From UBA4661 sp002405405 (GTDB taxonomy: Bacteria; Bacteroidota; Ignavibacteria; Kapaibacteriales; UBA4661), in the NCBI GenBank assembly GCA_036847245.1, contig DAIUAL010000046.1, positions 1 to 18,195 of the forward strand: DNA of 18,195 nucleotides. The letters run 5' to 3'. Below are positions 7,833 through 15,515 of the stretch, in pieces. Positions within the stretch are counted from its first letter, which is position 1, and each line of letters starts with the position of its first letter. The notes beneath the pieces were generated by a model. That model was not told the DNA's origin, ran no database searches, and saw only the letters and a list, made by a program, of their open reading frames with translations. Position numbers and translations under genes: made by a program.

Positions 7833-10664
7833 ATGAAAGAGTTTTTCTTTGTTCCAACGCGACATGTTGCGATCGTGGTTGTGATGATGTCCATGATGAG
7901 TATCGTTCAAGGAACAGTTTTTGCTCAAAAGCGAGCAATGAATGTCGATGATATCATGCGCTTTCGCGGCTTGAGTAATCAGACCATTTCATCAAATGGT
8001 GAGTGGATTGGATATACCGAACAGCCGGATCGTGGCGATGGTGTAGCAAAGATTTATTCAGTCAAAGGTAACACGACTCAAACCATTGATCGTGGCGGGA
8101 AGATTATCTTCTCTGCAAATAGTCAATGGGCTATAGTATCCGTCTTGCCGAAATTTCTTGTTGCCGAAAAGGCAGCTGCAGCAAATCGCCCTGATGCAGG
8201 TCTTGCGTTAGTTCATCTGCAGAGTGGCACAACAAAACAGTGGGCAAATGTGGCTCGCTATGCCTTCTCCTCCGATGGACAGTGGCTTGTGATTCACTTC
8301 ACAAAAAATCGTAAAGATCCAAAGGATACCTTGAAGCCTTCCACAACTCCACGTTCTCCAGTAAAGAAGCAAGATCCCGGGACAATGTTGGCGGTGATTG
8401 CTCTTGGTAATGAAACTAATGCGACCAATACACAAGAGCAGTGGATTGCTCATGTCAAAGAATTTGCTCTCGATACAACATCAACCTACATAGCATATAC
8501 GACGCTTGATGCGCAACAGCGCGGCTCAATGGTGCTGCACACTTTCGTTTCAAAGACAAGTGTTGTTGTTGATTCAGCCAGTGCAATGCTGTACTCGCAT
8601 CCAACATGGAATACTAAACAAGATTGTGCCTTTTTATCAGCACCGATTCTTTCTAATGGTATGTTAAGTGTTGCTCAATTGGCAATTGTTGCTGGAGCAT
8701 CGCCAAAGAAGAATATTATTCTGCAATCATCGCAGGTGCAAGCAGGTTATGTCTTGCCATCGAAAAATACTGTACGTTGGAGTAAGGATAATCAGTTTTT
8801 GTATTATGGTGTGAAACCTGCAGAGCTTCTTGATACGATTGTTATCGCCGATCAAGCATTGGATACTCTTGATACCGATGTTTATGACCAAACAAAAATC
8901 CTCAAAACGCTTGAAGGTGATGTATGGCATTGGAATGATGATTTCATCAATTCACAACAAAAGAAACAATGGGATCAATACAAAGATCGCACTATGCTGT
9001 GTCAGTATGCACTTGCTACAAAAACACATCGTCAATTTGCTGATAGAGATATGCCAACTGTTGTGGTGAATGACAATCCAACCATTGCTTTGGGTATACA
9101 GGATGCTTCATATCGAAAAGAGATCATGTATGACGGCAATTATGCTGATTGGGTTGTCATTGATCGTACAAACGGTGCACGCACGATTGTTGCTCGACAT
9201 CTTTCAACACAGGGTGTCGGTAATGCATTGTCGCCTTCGGGAAAATATGTGGTGTACTATAACGATAAACATTGGCATTTGTATGATGTACAAGCCAAAA
9301 CAACGCGCAATTTAACGCAAGGGCTATCTGTTCGTTTCGATGACGAGGAGCATGATTCACCATCATCTGCGCCGGCATATGGTCTAGCAGGATGGATTGC
9401 CAATGATGGTGGTATTATTCTCTACGATCAGTTTGATCTATGGAAGTTTTCGGTAAATCCCCAAACTGCTCCGGTGTGTATTACCGGGGGCGAAGGGCGT
9501 AAGCAACAATACCAACTTCGTCTGCAACGATTGGATGAAGAGCCACGCAATGAGCCACTTAAGCGAAATGAGAGATTGTTACTCAATGCTTTTCACTCGG
9601 TAGAAAATCATTTTGCATTCTTCTCAGCACGTCTAGATGCTCAAGGAATTAAGCAACTGATCGCCGGAAAGAAACGTTATGCCTTTATTGCTAAAGCAAA
9701 GCAGGCTGATGCAGTGTTGTATTCGCAAAGTACCTATGAGGAATTCCCAGATATACGACTAACAACGATGTCATTTGCTGACAATAGAAAAATCACCAAC
9801 CTCCAAGCTCAAATCGAACCATTTGCATGGGGTGGCAATGCTGAATTGGTCGAGTGGAAAAGTATCGACGGCGTACGCTTGCAGGGTGTAGTGATCAAAC
9901 CCGGAAACTATATTCCTGGTAAGCGCTATCCGGTACTCGTGTACTATTATGAAATTTTTTCTGATCGACTATATCAATTCAATCAGCCGGCTATCGGACA
10001 TCGTCCACCATTTGCATACTACACGAGTAATGACTACGTTATCTTTTTACCGGATGTTCGCTATGATATTGGTATACCGGGCATGTCGGCTGTCAAGTGT
10101 CTTGTACCGGGTGTGCAGAAATTGATTGATATGGGTATTGCCGATCCTAAAGGCATTGGTTTACATGGCCATTCGTGGAGCGGCTACCAAACACTGTATG
10201 CGATTACACAAACAAATATTTTCTCTGCTGCAGTGGCGGGGGCGGCAGTTGCAAATATGACAAGTGCATATGGTGGTATCCGCTTGGAATCTGGATTAGC
10301 ACGACCATTTCAGTATGAAAAAACACAAAGCCGTATCGGTAAAACATTGTGGGAAAGACGCGATCTGTACATCGATAATTCACCACTCTTTTTTGCTGAC
10401 CGTATTCAAACACCGACACTCATGGAGTTTGGCGACGAAGATGATGCCGTACCGTATTTGCAGGGTTTAGAAATGTATATAGCAATGCGTCGTTTAGGTA
10501 AAAATGCTATTCTATTGCAGTATCGTAAAGAGCCACATCATTTGAAAAAATCAGCAAATAAGCTTGATTACACGATTAAAATGAAAGAGTATTTCGACCA
10601 CTATTTGAAAGGCGGTAAGCCTGCTGATTGGATTACCAAAGGTGTTCCTTATCGTGGTAAATAA
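7833..10664 (+). CDS. Exported S9 family peptidase (prolyl oligopeptidase / DPP-like)
   Basis: A 943-residue exported serine peptidase. The signal peptide runs 1-31 (cleavage VFA|Q). A long beta-propeller-type region follows (about 40-660), then an alpha/beta hydrolase domain. The catalytic triad can be read as Ser781 in GHSWSGY (779-785), Asp870 in GDEDDAVP (867-874) and His902 in EPHHLKK. The end (FDHYLKGGKPADWITKGVPY) is typical of periplasmic or secreted S9 peptidases in Bacteroidota, which cut small dipeptides or peptides from proteins. In the nucleophile motif the usual second Gly of GxSxG is Ser783, and the residue after His902 is His rather than Gly. These are local variants; the triad itself is intact. 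It lies 27 bases after miaE and is followed by a strong hairpin. Confidence 0.92.
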   Translation: MKEFFFVPTRHVAIVVVMMSMMSIVQGTVFAQKRAMNVDDIMRFRGLSNQTISSNGEWIGYTEQPDRGDGVAKIYSVKGNTTQTIDRGGKIIFSANSQWAIVSVLPKFLVAEKAAAANRPDAGLALVHLQSGTTKQWANVARYAFSSDGQWLVIHFTKNRKDPKDTLKPSTTPRSPVKKQDPGTMLAVIALGNETNATNTQEQWIAHVKEFALDTTSTYIAYTTLDAQQRGSMVLHTFVSKTSVVVDSASAMLYSHPTWNTKQDCAFLSAPILSNGMLSVAQLAIVAGASPKKNIILQSSQVQAGYVLPSKNTVRWSKDNQFLYYGVKPAELLDTIVIADQALDTLDTDVYDQTKILKTLEGDVWHWNDDFINSQQKKQWDQYKDRTMLCQYALATKTHRQFADRDMPTVVVNDNPTIALGIQDASYRKEIMYDGNYADWVVIDRTNGARTIVARHLSTQGVGNALSPSGKYVVYYNDKHWHLYDVQAKTTRNLTQGLSVRFDDEEHDSPSSAPAYGLAGWIANDGGIILYDQFDLWKFSVNPQTAPVCITGGEGRKQQYQLRLQRLDEEPRNEPLKRNERLLLNAFHSVENHFAFFSARLDAQGIKQLIAGKKRYAFIAKAKQADAVLYSQSTYEEFPDIRLTTMSFADNRKITNLQAQIEPFAWGGNAELVEWKSIDGVRLQGVVIKPGNYIPGKRYPVLVYYYEIFSDRLYQFNQPAIGHRPPFAYYTSNDYVIFLPDVRYDIGIPGMSAVKCLVPGVQKLIDMGIADPKGIGLHGHSWSGYQTLYAITQTNIFSAAVAGAAVANMTSAYGGIRLESGLARPFQYEKTQSRIGKTLWERRDLYIDNSPLFFADRIQTPTLMEFGDEDDAVPYLQGLEMYIAMRRLGKNAILLQYRKEPHHLKKSANKLDYTIKMKEYFDHYLKGGKPADWITKGVPYRGK

Positions 10665-10712
10665 ATGGACGGTTATTCTCGGCGATAGGAGAGAAAGTAT
10701 ATCGTAAATAAT

Positions 10713-10744
10713 CACAGGGGCTGATACGTAAGTCAGTCCCTGTG
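10713..10744 (+). terminator. Strong hairpin between the S9 peptidase gene and batA
   Basis: CACAGGGGCTGA (10713-10724) and TCAGTCCCTGTG (10733-10744) form a 12-bp stem with a single G-U pair around the 8-base loop TACGTAAG. It is by far the best hairpin in the window. There is no T run after it, so it is not a classical intrinsic terminator. It lies 48 bases after the S9 stop and only 27 bases before the batA start. It may end or stabilise the upstream transcript, or act as a leader structure for batA. Confidence 0.5.
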
Positions 10745-10771
10745 CTGTCTGTATAGCGCAAGGCACTCTGT

Positions 10772-11806
10772 ATGTATGACATTGTTTTGTTATGCCTCAA
10801 CATGATACTGGATGCAATTCTTCCGGAGTATCACATTCGAGCCATCGTGATTGAACAGCCAATCATCGCAGGTATTGCTACTGTCATGTGCATAGTACTT
10901 GTGGGATTAATGATTGCGACCAAATACCAGCGCCGATTGTTGATGCCGAATAGTCATGCTGTACAGTTACGTAGGTTAGCTATGTTCATTCGAAGAACTA
11001 CATCGATGAGTCAAAGACTGGCATTATTTTTTGGTATTGGTGTGCTTGCGCAGTGGAGTGTTCAAATCGAACAATCAATGTTCCCGATACCTACTGTCTT
11101 TTTGGTAATCGATGTTTCTAAAAGTATGACAAATGCACCGCTGGCAAGTCCCAACAATACAGTACACACAACACGAAAAATCGAGGTTGCTAAATATTTT
11201 GCCGAACAATGTATTGATCGTGTCGCCAAGTATGGCGGTGAAGTCGGATTAATCTGTTTTTCCGGTGAGGCATTGACTGTATCGCCGGCTACCCATGATA
11301 TGCGTTTACTGCGTACACTTCTTGCCGGTGTCGATTTCGGAATGCTTCCCGATGGTACTGCATTGCACAAAGCACTCCGATTGGCTCTGAGTCGAGCACG
11401 GCAATCTACAGAAGCGCAGAATGCTTATCATATTCTTGTGTTGACCGATGGTTTGGTCAATATTGCGCCAGATTTTGATGACTCAGTGCGTGACTCTATG
11501 CAGAGTGTAACCACGCCAATTGATATTTTTCATATTGTATCAGCAGATGACATACAGTCTGCACAATTCCCTTCAGTACAAGCGCAATTGAGTAGCGTAG
11601 CACAAGCATATAAAGGCACATATAAAAAAAATCCTTCCGTGCAGGATGTAGAAGAACTGATGAAGAATGTACTCGCATCGCGTGAAAGAAAACAAGCGAC
11701 AATCATCAGGGTGATGAACTTCAATGTTTCATTACTGTGCACATGGGGATTGATTCTCTTTGCATGCTTATATGCGCTTGGGCAGATATACTTACGTAAG
11801 TTGTAG
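10772..11806 (+). CDS. batA: BatA-like membrane-anchored VWA protein
   Basis: A 344-residue protein with the BatA/BatB plan. Two N-terminal membrane segments lie at about 30-49 and 83-97, and a short basic stretch (KYQRRLL) separates them. A VWA domain follows, then a C-terminal membrane segment at about 317-340. The metal-binding MIDAS site is complete: Asp114-x-Ser116-x-Ser118 (DVSKSM), Thr196 (PDGTAL) and Asp216 (LTDG). GLICFSGEAL is also typical. BatA is thought to be a MoxR partner in envelope stress or aerotolerance; the name rests on family type and locus, since BatA and BatB are hard to tell apart. It is cut off from moxR-DUF58 by miaE and the S9 gene, and its stop faces the stop of the batD-like gene with only 13 bases between. 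Confidence 0.8.
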   Translation: MYDIVLLCLNMILDAILPEYHIRAIVIEQPIIAGIATVMCIVLVGLMIATKYQRRLLMPNSHAVQLRRLAMFIRRTTSMSQRLALFFGIGVLAQWSVQIEQSMFPIPTVFLVIDVSKSMTNAPLASPNNTVHTTRKIEVAKYFAEQCIDRVAKYGGEVGLICFSGEALTVSPATHDMRLLRTLLAGVDFGMLPDGTALHKALRLALSRARQSTEAQNAYHILVLTDGLVNIAPDFDDSVRDSMQSVTTPIDIFHIVSADDIQSAQFPSVQAQLSSVAQAYKGTYKKNPSVQDVEELMKNVLASRERKQATIIRVMNFNVSLLCTWGLILFACLYALGQIYLRKL

Positions 11807-11819
11807 AATATAGCATTGG

Positions 11820-12812
11820 TTATAATCTACTCCTCAAAAGTTTGCCTTTGTTTATGATAACTATGCGATAGGCAAAGAGGAGTGCAAAGGTAGATAATGT
11901 AATTATGGTAAGTGGTCTTAACCATCGATCAAACCATGATGAAGATTGTGTTGGTCGTGGTATTACACGAATAGTTACCGCAATCGGCGGTAATGTTTTG
12001 AGAGTTTCTGTCTTTGTATCGAGATACCACTGTGGTGCAATTATGCCATGATGTGTGCCGAGTGTGCCGGATAACACCGTGTAGTGTATATCAAAATGAC
12101 CGCCATTCTTTTCTTGAGGAAATACTTGTTCTTGTGTAAGCACAGTTATACCGGAAGTAGGTGGTAATGTAAGTGTTGGCTGTGAAAAGCAGTGAATACT
12201 TTTTTGAGCAAGTGAATCATTCAGGTCGGGTGAAATACGAAGAGTTATTGTTGATTTTTCATCTTCTAGGACAACGATGGTGTCTTGTTGTATAGTCCTT
12301 GTAAATGTTCCGAATGGAACAATCGGTGTTAAACCTTGATCTATGATACGTTGTGCAGATGGGTGAGTACGAGCAGTGAGCGGTGTACATGGTAAAGTGA
12401 CTATTTTTCGCGACTCTTGAGGCGTATCATATTCTACGATAAGTGAATCGAGTATGATATGTTGAGTTTGGGGAACGATACTGCACCGACCGATGACAGC
12501 ACTACCTTTGCTAAAATCTAATGTAGTAACAATAGGACGAAATACACTATAGGCACCTTGAATGTGTGGCGAGGCAATCACATTAATTCGTTGTGGAATC
12601 ACATTCGTTCGTAAGACGAAATCGATAGTACCGGGTTTACCAATAATTAATTGATCCTCATACCGTACTTCGAGTGTAGGTACTGATGATGGCTGTGCAC
12701 GTGTTGCTTTTGACTTTACAAAATTTTTTGCGTGTAAATAGTCCCATGAAAATATGAGATGTATGCACCATACGACGACATGAAGATGACAATATTGAAT
12801 TAAAATTTTCAT
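11820..12812 (-). CDS. Short BatD-like protein
   Basis: A 330-residue exported protein: N-terminal signal peptide or anchor (about 1-28), a long beta-rich extracytoplasmic region, one membrane segment at about 300-319 and a short basic tail (NKGKLLRSRL). The segment HFDIHYTVLSGTLGTHHGII followed by APQWYLDTKTETLKTLPPIAVTI matches the repeated theme in BatD proteins, where an Ig-like domain ends in a 'G-x-x-x-I-P ... D ... Y-x-x-L-x-T-x-P' pattern. BatD proteins of Bacteroidota are usually much longer (about 500-600 residues), so this is a reduced form or a different Bat-associated protein. Its ATG (12812-12810) overlaps by one base the TGA of the upstream BatB-BatC gene, so the two are coupled on the minus strand. 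The assignment rests partly on context. Confidence 0.6.
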   Translation of the reverse strand: MKILIQYCHLHVVVWCIHLIFSWDYLHAKNFVKSKATRAQPSSVPTLEVRYEDQLIIGKPGTIDFVLRTNVIPQRINVIASPHIQGAYSVFRPIVTTLDFSKGSAVIGRCSIVPQTQHIILDSLIVEYDTPQESRKIVTLPCTPLTARTHPSAQRIIDQGLTPIVPFGTFTRTIQQDTIVVLEDEKSTITLRISPDLNDSLAQKSIHCFSQPTLTLPPTSGITVLTQEQVFPQEKNGGHFDIHYTVLSGTLGTHHGIIAPQWYLDTKTETLKTLPPIAVTIRVIPRPTQSSSWFDRWLRPLTIITLSTFALLFAYRIVIINKGKLLRSRL

Positions 12813-14488
12813 CAATCAATTCCTTGAGGATACGTTCTTGATTGTTTACGCAACATTGTCCGGAGAGCAGAGCGCCCTTCAGCCTCAAGTGTGCGAGCCG
12901 AAACACTTTGTTGTTGCTGTTCTTTCCGCTTGCTTTGTGATTGCTGATGTTGTTGATAACATAATGACAATATGCGCTTTAGACGTTGATCATTTGGATT
13001 TATCTGTAGACCTTGCTGACAAGCAAGAATTGCTTGTGGGTAGCGCTGTGTTTTATATGCACATTCTGCAACAATCGGAAGTAGTGAATAAACTAATGAG
13101 CTATGGGGTGAGTCTGTCAATGCTGTTGTTGCATCGTCAAAACCACGTTGAAAATTACCCTGTGCACAAAATGCAATACTCCGCATATATAAGGTTGTGC
13201 GTTGAAGTGATGAAGAGGGAGTAGAATGTTCAAGCAGTACTGACAGATGTTCGATAGCTTGCCCATAATTCTGTACTTGCATTAACTTGATAGCAGGAGC
13301 AAGTTCATGGTAATGTACAGCAAGGATGTCTTGCTTTAATGCAGATGATTGAGCATAAAGGGTATTATCTTCTCCATACAACAGAAAAATTCCTATCAGC
13401 ACACTCTGAATTACTGTAGTGTGATGAGTATGTTTTTGTATCGTCGAAGATGGAGTGTGATGGATAACAAGCAGCCGAAAAAAGATGGTATATACGATGT
13501 CGAACAGTAGACCCAAAATAATAAGACCGCAAATAGCATAGAGCGGTGCTTGCAGAATGCTTGCATACCAGTCGTTCAGCATTTGCTGTGTTGCAAGTAT
13601 CCATGAGGAGTTGCGGGTTGATGTTCCTTGCAAAAGTGCAGAGCAAACTTCGTTTGACGAAGTATATTGATCTGCGCAATGAAATGATCCCAAAGAATGT
13701 TGGGCGATAGTCTTCAGCGCATCTTGCTGTCGCTTTGTTGTAAGTCGCGTACTATCATCGAGAATGACAGTTGTTGCTACATCACTACCTACAACAATGG
13801 TATGTAAAGGGTAATGCAAAGCATCAAACATGGGTATTGCATATTCTTTGTCTTGAGCAGGCATATCACCATCGCTTAAGATAACAGCTGATATTGGACA
13901 ATCACGATAAGCGATAGCAGGAAAGCGATCAGAGAGAATTCGGGCAAGTGGCAATAGTGTTGAACCACGTGTATCGAGATAGCCGGGTTCGATGACATGA
14001 ACAATATCAAACAATGAAGATATATGCGCCGTAAAAGGGGATAGTAGAGCAGATTCTCCTGCAAAAACAACTAAAGCAAATTCAGCTGACGGTCTGGTTG
14101 CTAATAAAGATACGATGATGTTTTTTGCTTGGTTGAGACGAGATTCAGCTGTGGGTGAAGAGGTATATCGTGCATCGACAGCAAGCATGCTGTGTGAAAG
14201 ATCAATGCAAATGATAATGCGCTCTGTTGTGGTCTGAGCAAATCGCAGTGACTCTTGCATAAAAGCTAATACAGTAAAGAGTAAGCATAGTGTGCTGATT
14301 ACACACCATGCAATAAAACGAGTATGTTGAAATCGTCGTAAGCGCTCTGGGGAAAGTGATGGCAGAAGAGTTGATGATTTGGTTTGTAGAGTACTTTTTC
14401 CTTTCAGATGATGTGCTCCGAGTAGTGCAATATCATCGGACTTCGTATTTTCACGGTTTGTATTCCGAAATTTCTGTAACCAGTTCAT
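12812..14488 (-). CDS. BatB-BatC fusion: membrane-anchored VWA protein with C-terminal TPR domain
   Basis: A 558-residue protein in two halves. Residues 1-342 are a BatB-type VWA protein: a membrane segment at 58-77, a MIDAS site with Asp96-x-Ser98-x-Ser100 (DLSHS), Thr177 and Asp206 (LSDGD), and a closing membrane segment at about 314-338. Residues 380-558 are BatC-like: TPR-type helices at about 400-515 (NYGQAIEHLSVLL, then YPQAILACQQGLQINPND) and a Gln-rich charged end. Between them, 358-380 is a second hydrophobic stretch ending LYAQ, which looks like the old signal peptide of BatC. One uninterrupted frame covers both halves. The start ATG (14488-14486) lies 30 bases from the divergent gene at 14519. 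As in other Bat loci it should work with MoxR, BatA and BatD in the cell envelope; whether the fusion is cleaved cannot be seen. Confidence 0.8.
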   Translation of the reverse strand: MNWLQKFRNTNRENTKSDDIALLGAHHLKGKSTLQTKSSTLLPSLSPERLRRFQHTRFIAWCVISTLCLLFTVLAFMQESLRFAQTTTERIIICIDLSHSMLAVDARYTSSPTAESRLNQAKNIIVSLLATRPSAEFALVVFAGESALLSPFTAHISSLFDIVHVIEPGYLDTRGSTLLPLARILSDRFPAIAYRDCPISAVILSDGDMPAQDKEYAIPMFDALHYPLHTIVVGSDVATTVILDDSTRLTTKRQQDALKTIAQHSLGSFHCADQYTSSNEVCSALLQGTSTRNSSWILATQQMLNDWYASILQAPLYAICGLIILGLLFDIVYTIFFRLLVIHHTPSSTIQKHTHHTTVIQSVLIGIFLLYGEDNTLYAQSSALKQDILAVHYHELAPAIKLMQVQNYGQAIEHLSVLLEHSTPSSSLQRTTLYMRSIAFCAQGNFQRGFDDATTALTDSPHSSLVYSLLPIVAECAYKTQRYPQAILACQQGLQINPNDQRLKRILSLCYQQHQQSQSKRKEQQQQSVSARTLEAEGRSALRTMLRKQSRTYPQGID

Positions 14489-14518
14489 TATTTATTACCA
14501 GTACTTGTAAGGTCGTTC

Positions 14519-15463
14519 ATGAAAAAATCTTTTGTTGAGAATCAGTCGAGAAAGAACAATCTTTCGCATTGTCGTTCTTTTTTTATTGTGAGTATCGTCA
14601 TTCTTGGCATGATGACGGTTGTATATGCGCAAGATTCGACAGCTGTAAAAGCTCCACCACTGCAATTATTGCAAAATTCATCATCGTCATTGTTGCGGAA
14701 TACAAGTGTACCTGCCAATGATTCCACAATTAAAATACCGATAGAATCTCAATCAGTAACAAAAACAGAACAAGCAGTTGCTCGTATTGCCACGCGCCTA
14801 GTCTATAAAAAAGACATTGAGCCACCGGGAAAAATGAAAGCTGAAGCTAAGAAGCAACTTGGTAACAAGTATGCTGAGTGGCTGGAAGAAACTCGTACTC
14901 AACAGCTTTTTTTTGGATTGTGGGAACCAATTCGCCAAAATGCTCTTCAAACAAATAATATTTCTGCCTCAGATGCTGAAGTAAAGACTTTTATTGATAA
15001 TGCAAAGAAAATGGCTTTGAAACAACTTCCGCAAGTAGAAGCACAGTTAGCACAGATTAATCAAGCATTAAAAGCAGGTACAGTTCCTAAAGAAAAATTA
15101 CAAGAGGCACAGCAATACAAAGCATTCTTGGAGCAACGGGTAACTGCTGTACGCAATGCTAAAGAACCAACAGCACAGGAGAAAGAAGTTGCACGTTCTC
15201 TTATCATGAGCTGGAAACTCGATAAGATTTTATACAAACAATATGGTGGTCGTGTTGTTGCCGGTCAACAGAGTCCGTATTCACCTGTGGGTGCATATAA
15301 AGCATTCTTGCAAGACAAGCAGAAAGAAGGTTTGTTTGAAATTTATGACAAAAAAATGCAGAACAAATTTTGGACTGTCTTTGAAAAAGCGCCAAAGGAC
15401 GCTACTGTTCCTAAAGACAAGGTAAATTATGACAAACCATGGTGGGAGTCACTTGGTCAGTGA
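14519..15463 (+). CDS. Exported protein resembling a SurA N-terminal domain without a PPIase domain
   Basis: A 314-residue protein with a signal peptide (about 1-37, cleavage VYA|Q), a low-complexity Ser/Asn-rich linker (about 40-80) and a long helical, charged body. Residues 86-175 (VARIATRLVYKKDIEPP, then helices through SDAEVKTFIDNAKK) recall the N-terminal chaperone domain of SurA/PpiD-type foldases, where a short strand pair is followed by 'dIxPP' and helices. No rotamase (parvulin) domain follows; the C-terminal part is helical and ends in a Trp-rich tail (PWWESLGQ). A periplasmic chaperone or peptide-binding role is possible but only inferred. It starts 30 bases from the divergent BatB-BatC gene, so the two may share regulation. 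Confidence 0.55.
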   Translation: MKKSFVENQSRKNNLSHCRSFFIVSIVILGMMTVVYAQDSTAVKAPPLQLLQNSSSSLLRNTSVPANDSTIKIPIESQSVTKTEQAVARIATRLVYKKDIEPPGKMKAEAKKQLGNKYAEWLEETRTQQLFFGLWEPIRQNALQTNNISASDAEVKTFIDNAKKMALKQLPQVEAQLAQINQALKAGTVPKEKLQEAQQYKAFLEQRVTAVRNAKEPTAQEKEVARSLIMSWKLDKILYKQYGGRVVAGQQSPYSPVGAYKAFLQDKQKEGLFEIYDKKMQNKFWTVFEKAPKDATVPKDKVNYDKPWWESLGQ

Positions 15464-15515
15464 TGTTGTGCTAGCGCCTTGGGCTTATCGTTTCACGAGG
15501 TATTAGCAGTCTTTT

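Noticed and set aside
7227..10664. The miaE - S9 peptidase block as a mobile element inserted in the Bat locus
   Set aside because: No transposase, integrase, terminal inverted repeats or direct repeats are visible at its borders, and base composition and leader style match the neighbours.
12838..13224. A 128-codon + strand frame opposite the BatB-BatC gene
   Set aside because: It lies entirely antisense to the TPR part of a well-supported coding region and its translation resembles no protein family.
14210..14222. AATGATAATG inside the BatB-BatC gene as another Fur-like site
   Set aside because: It lies within coding sequence far from any start and lacks the palindromic second half; such matches are expected in AT-rich DNA.
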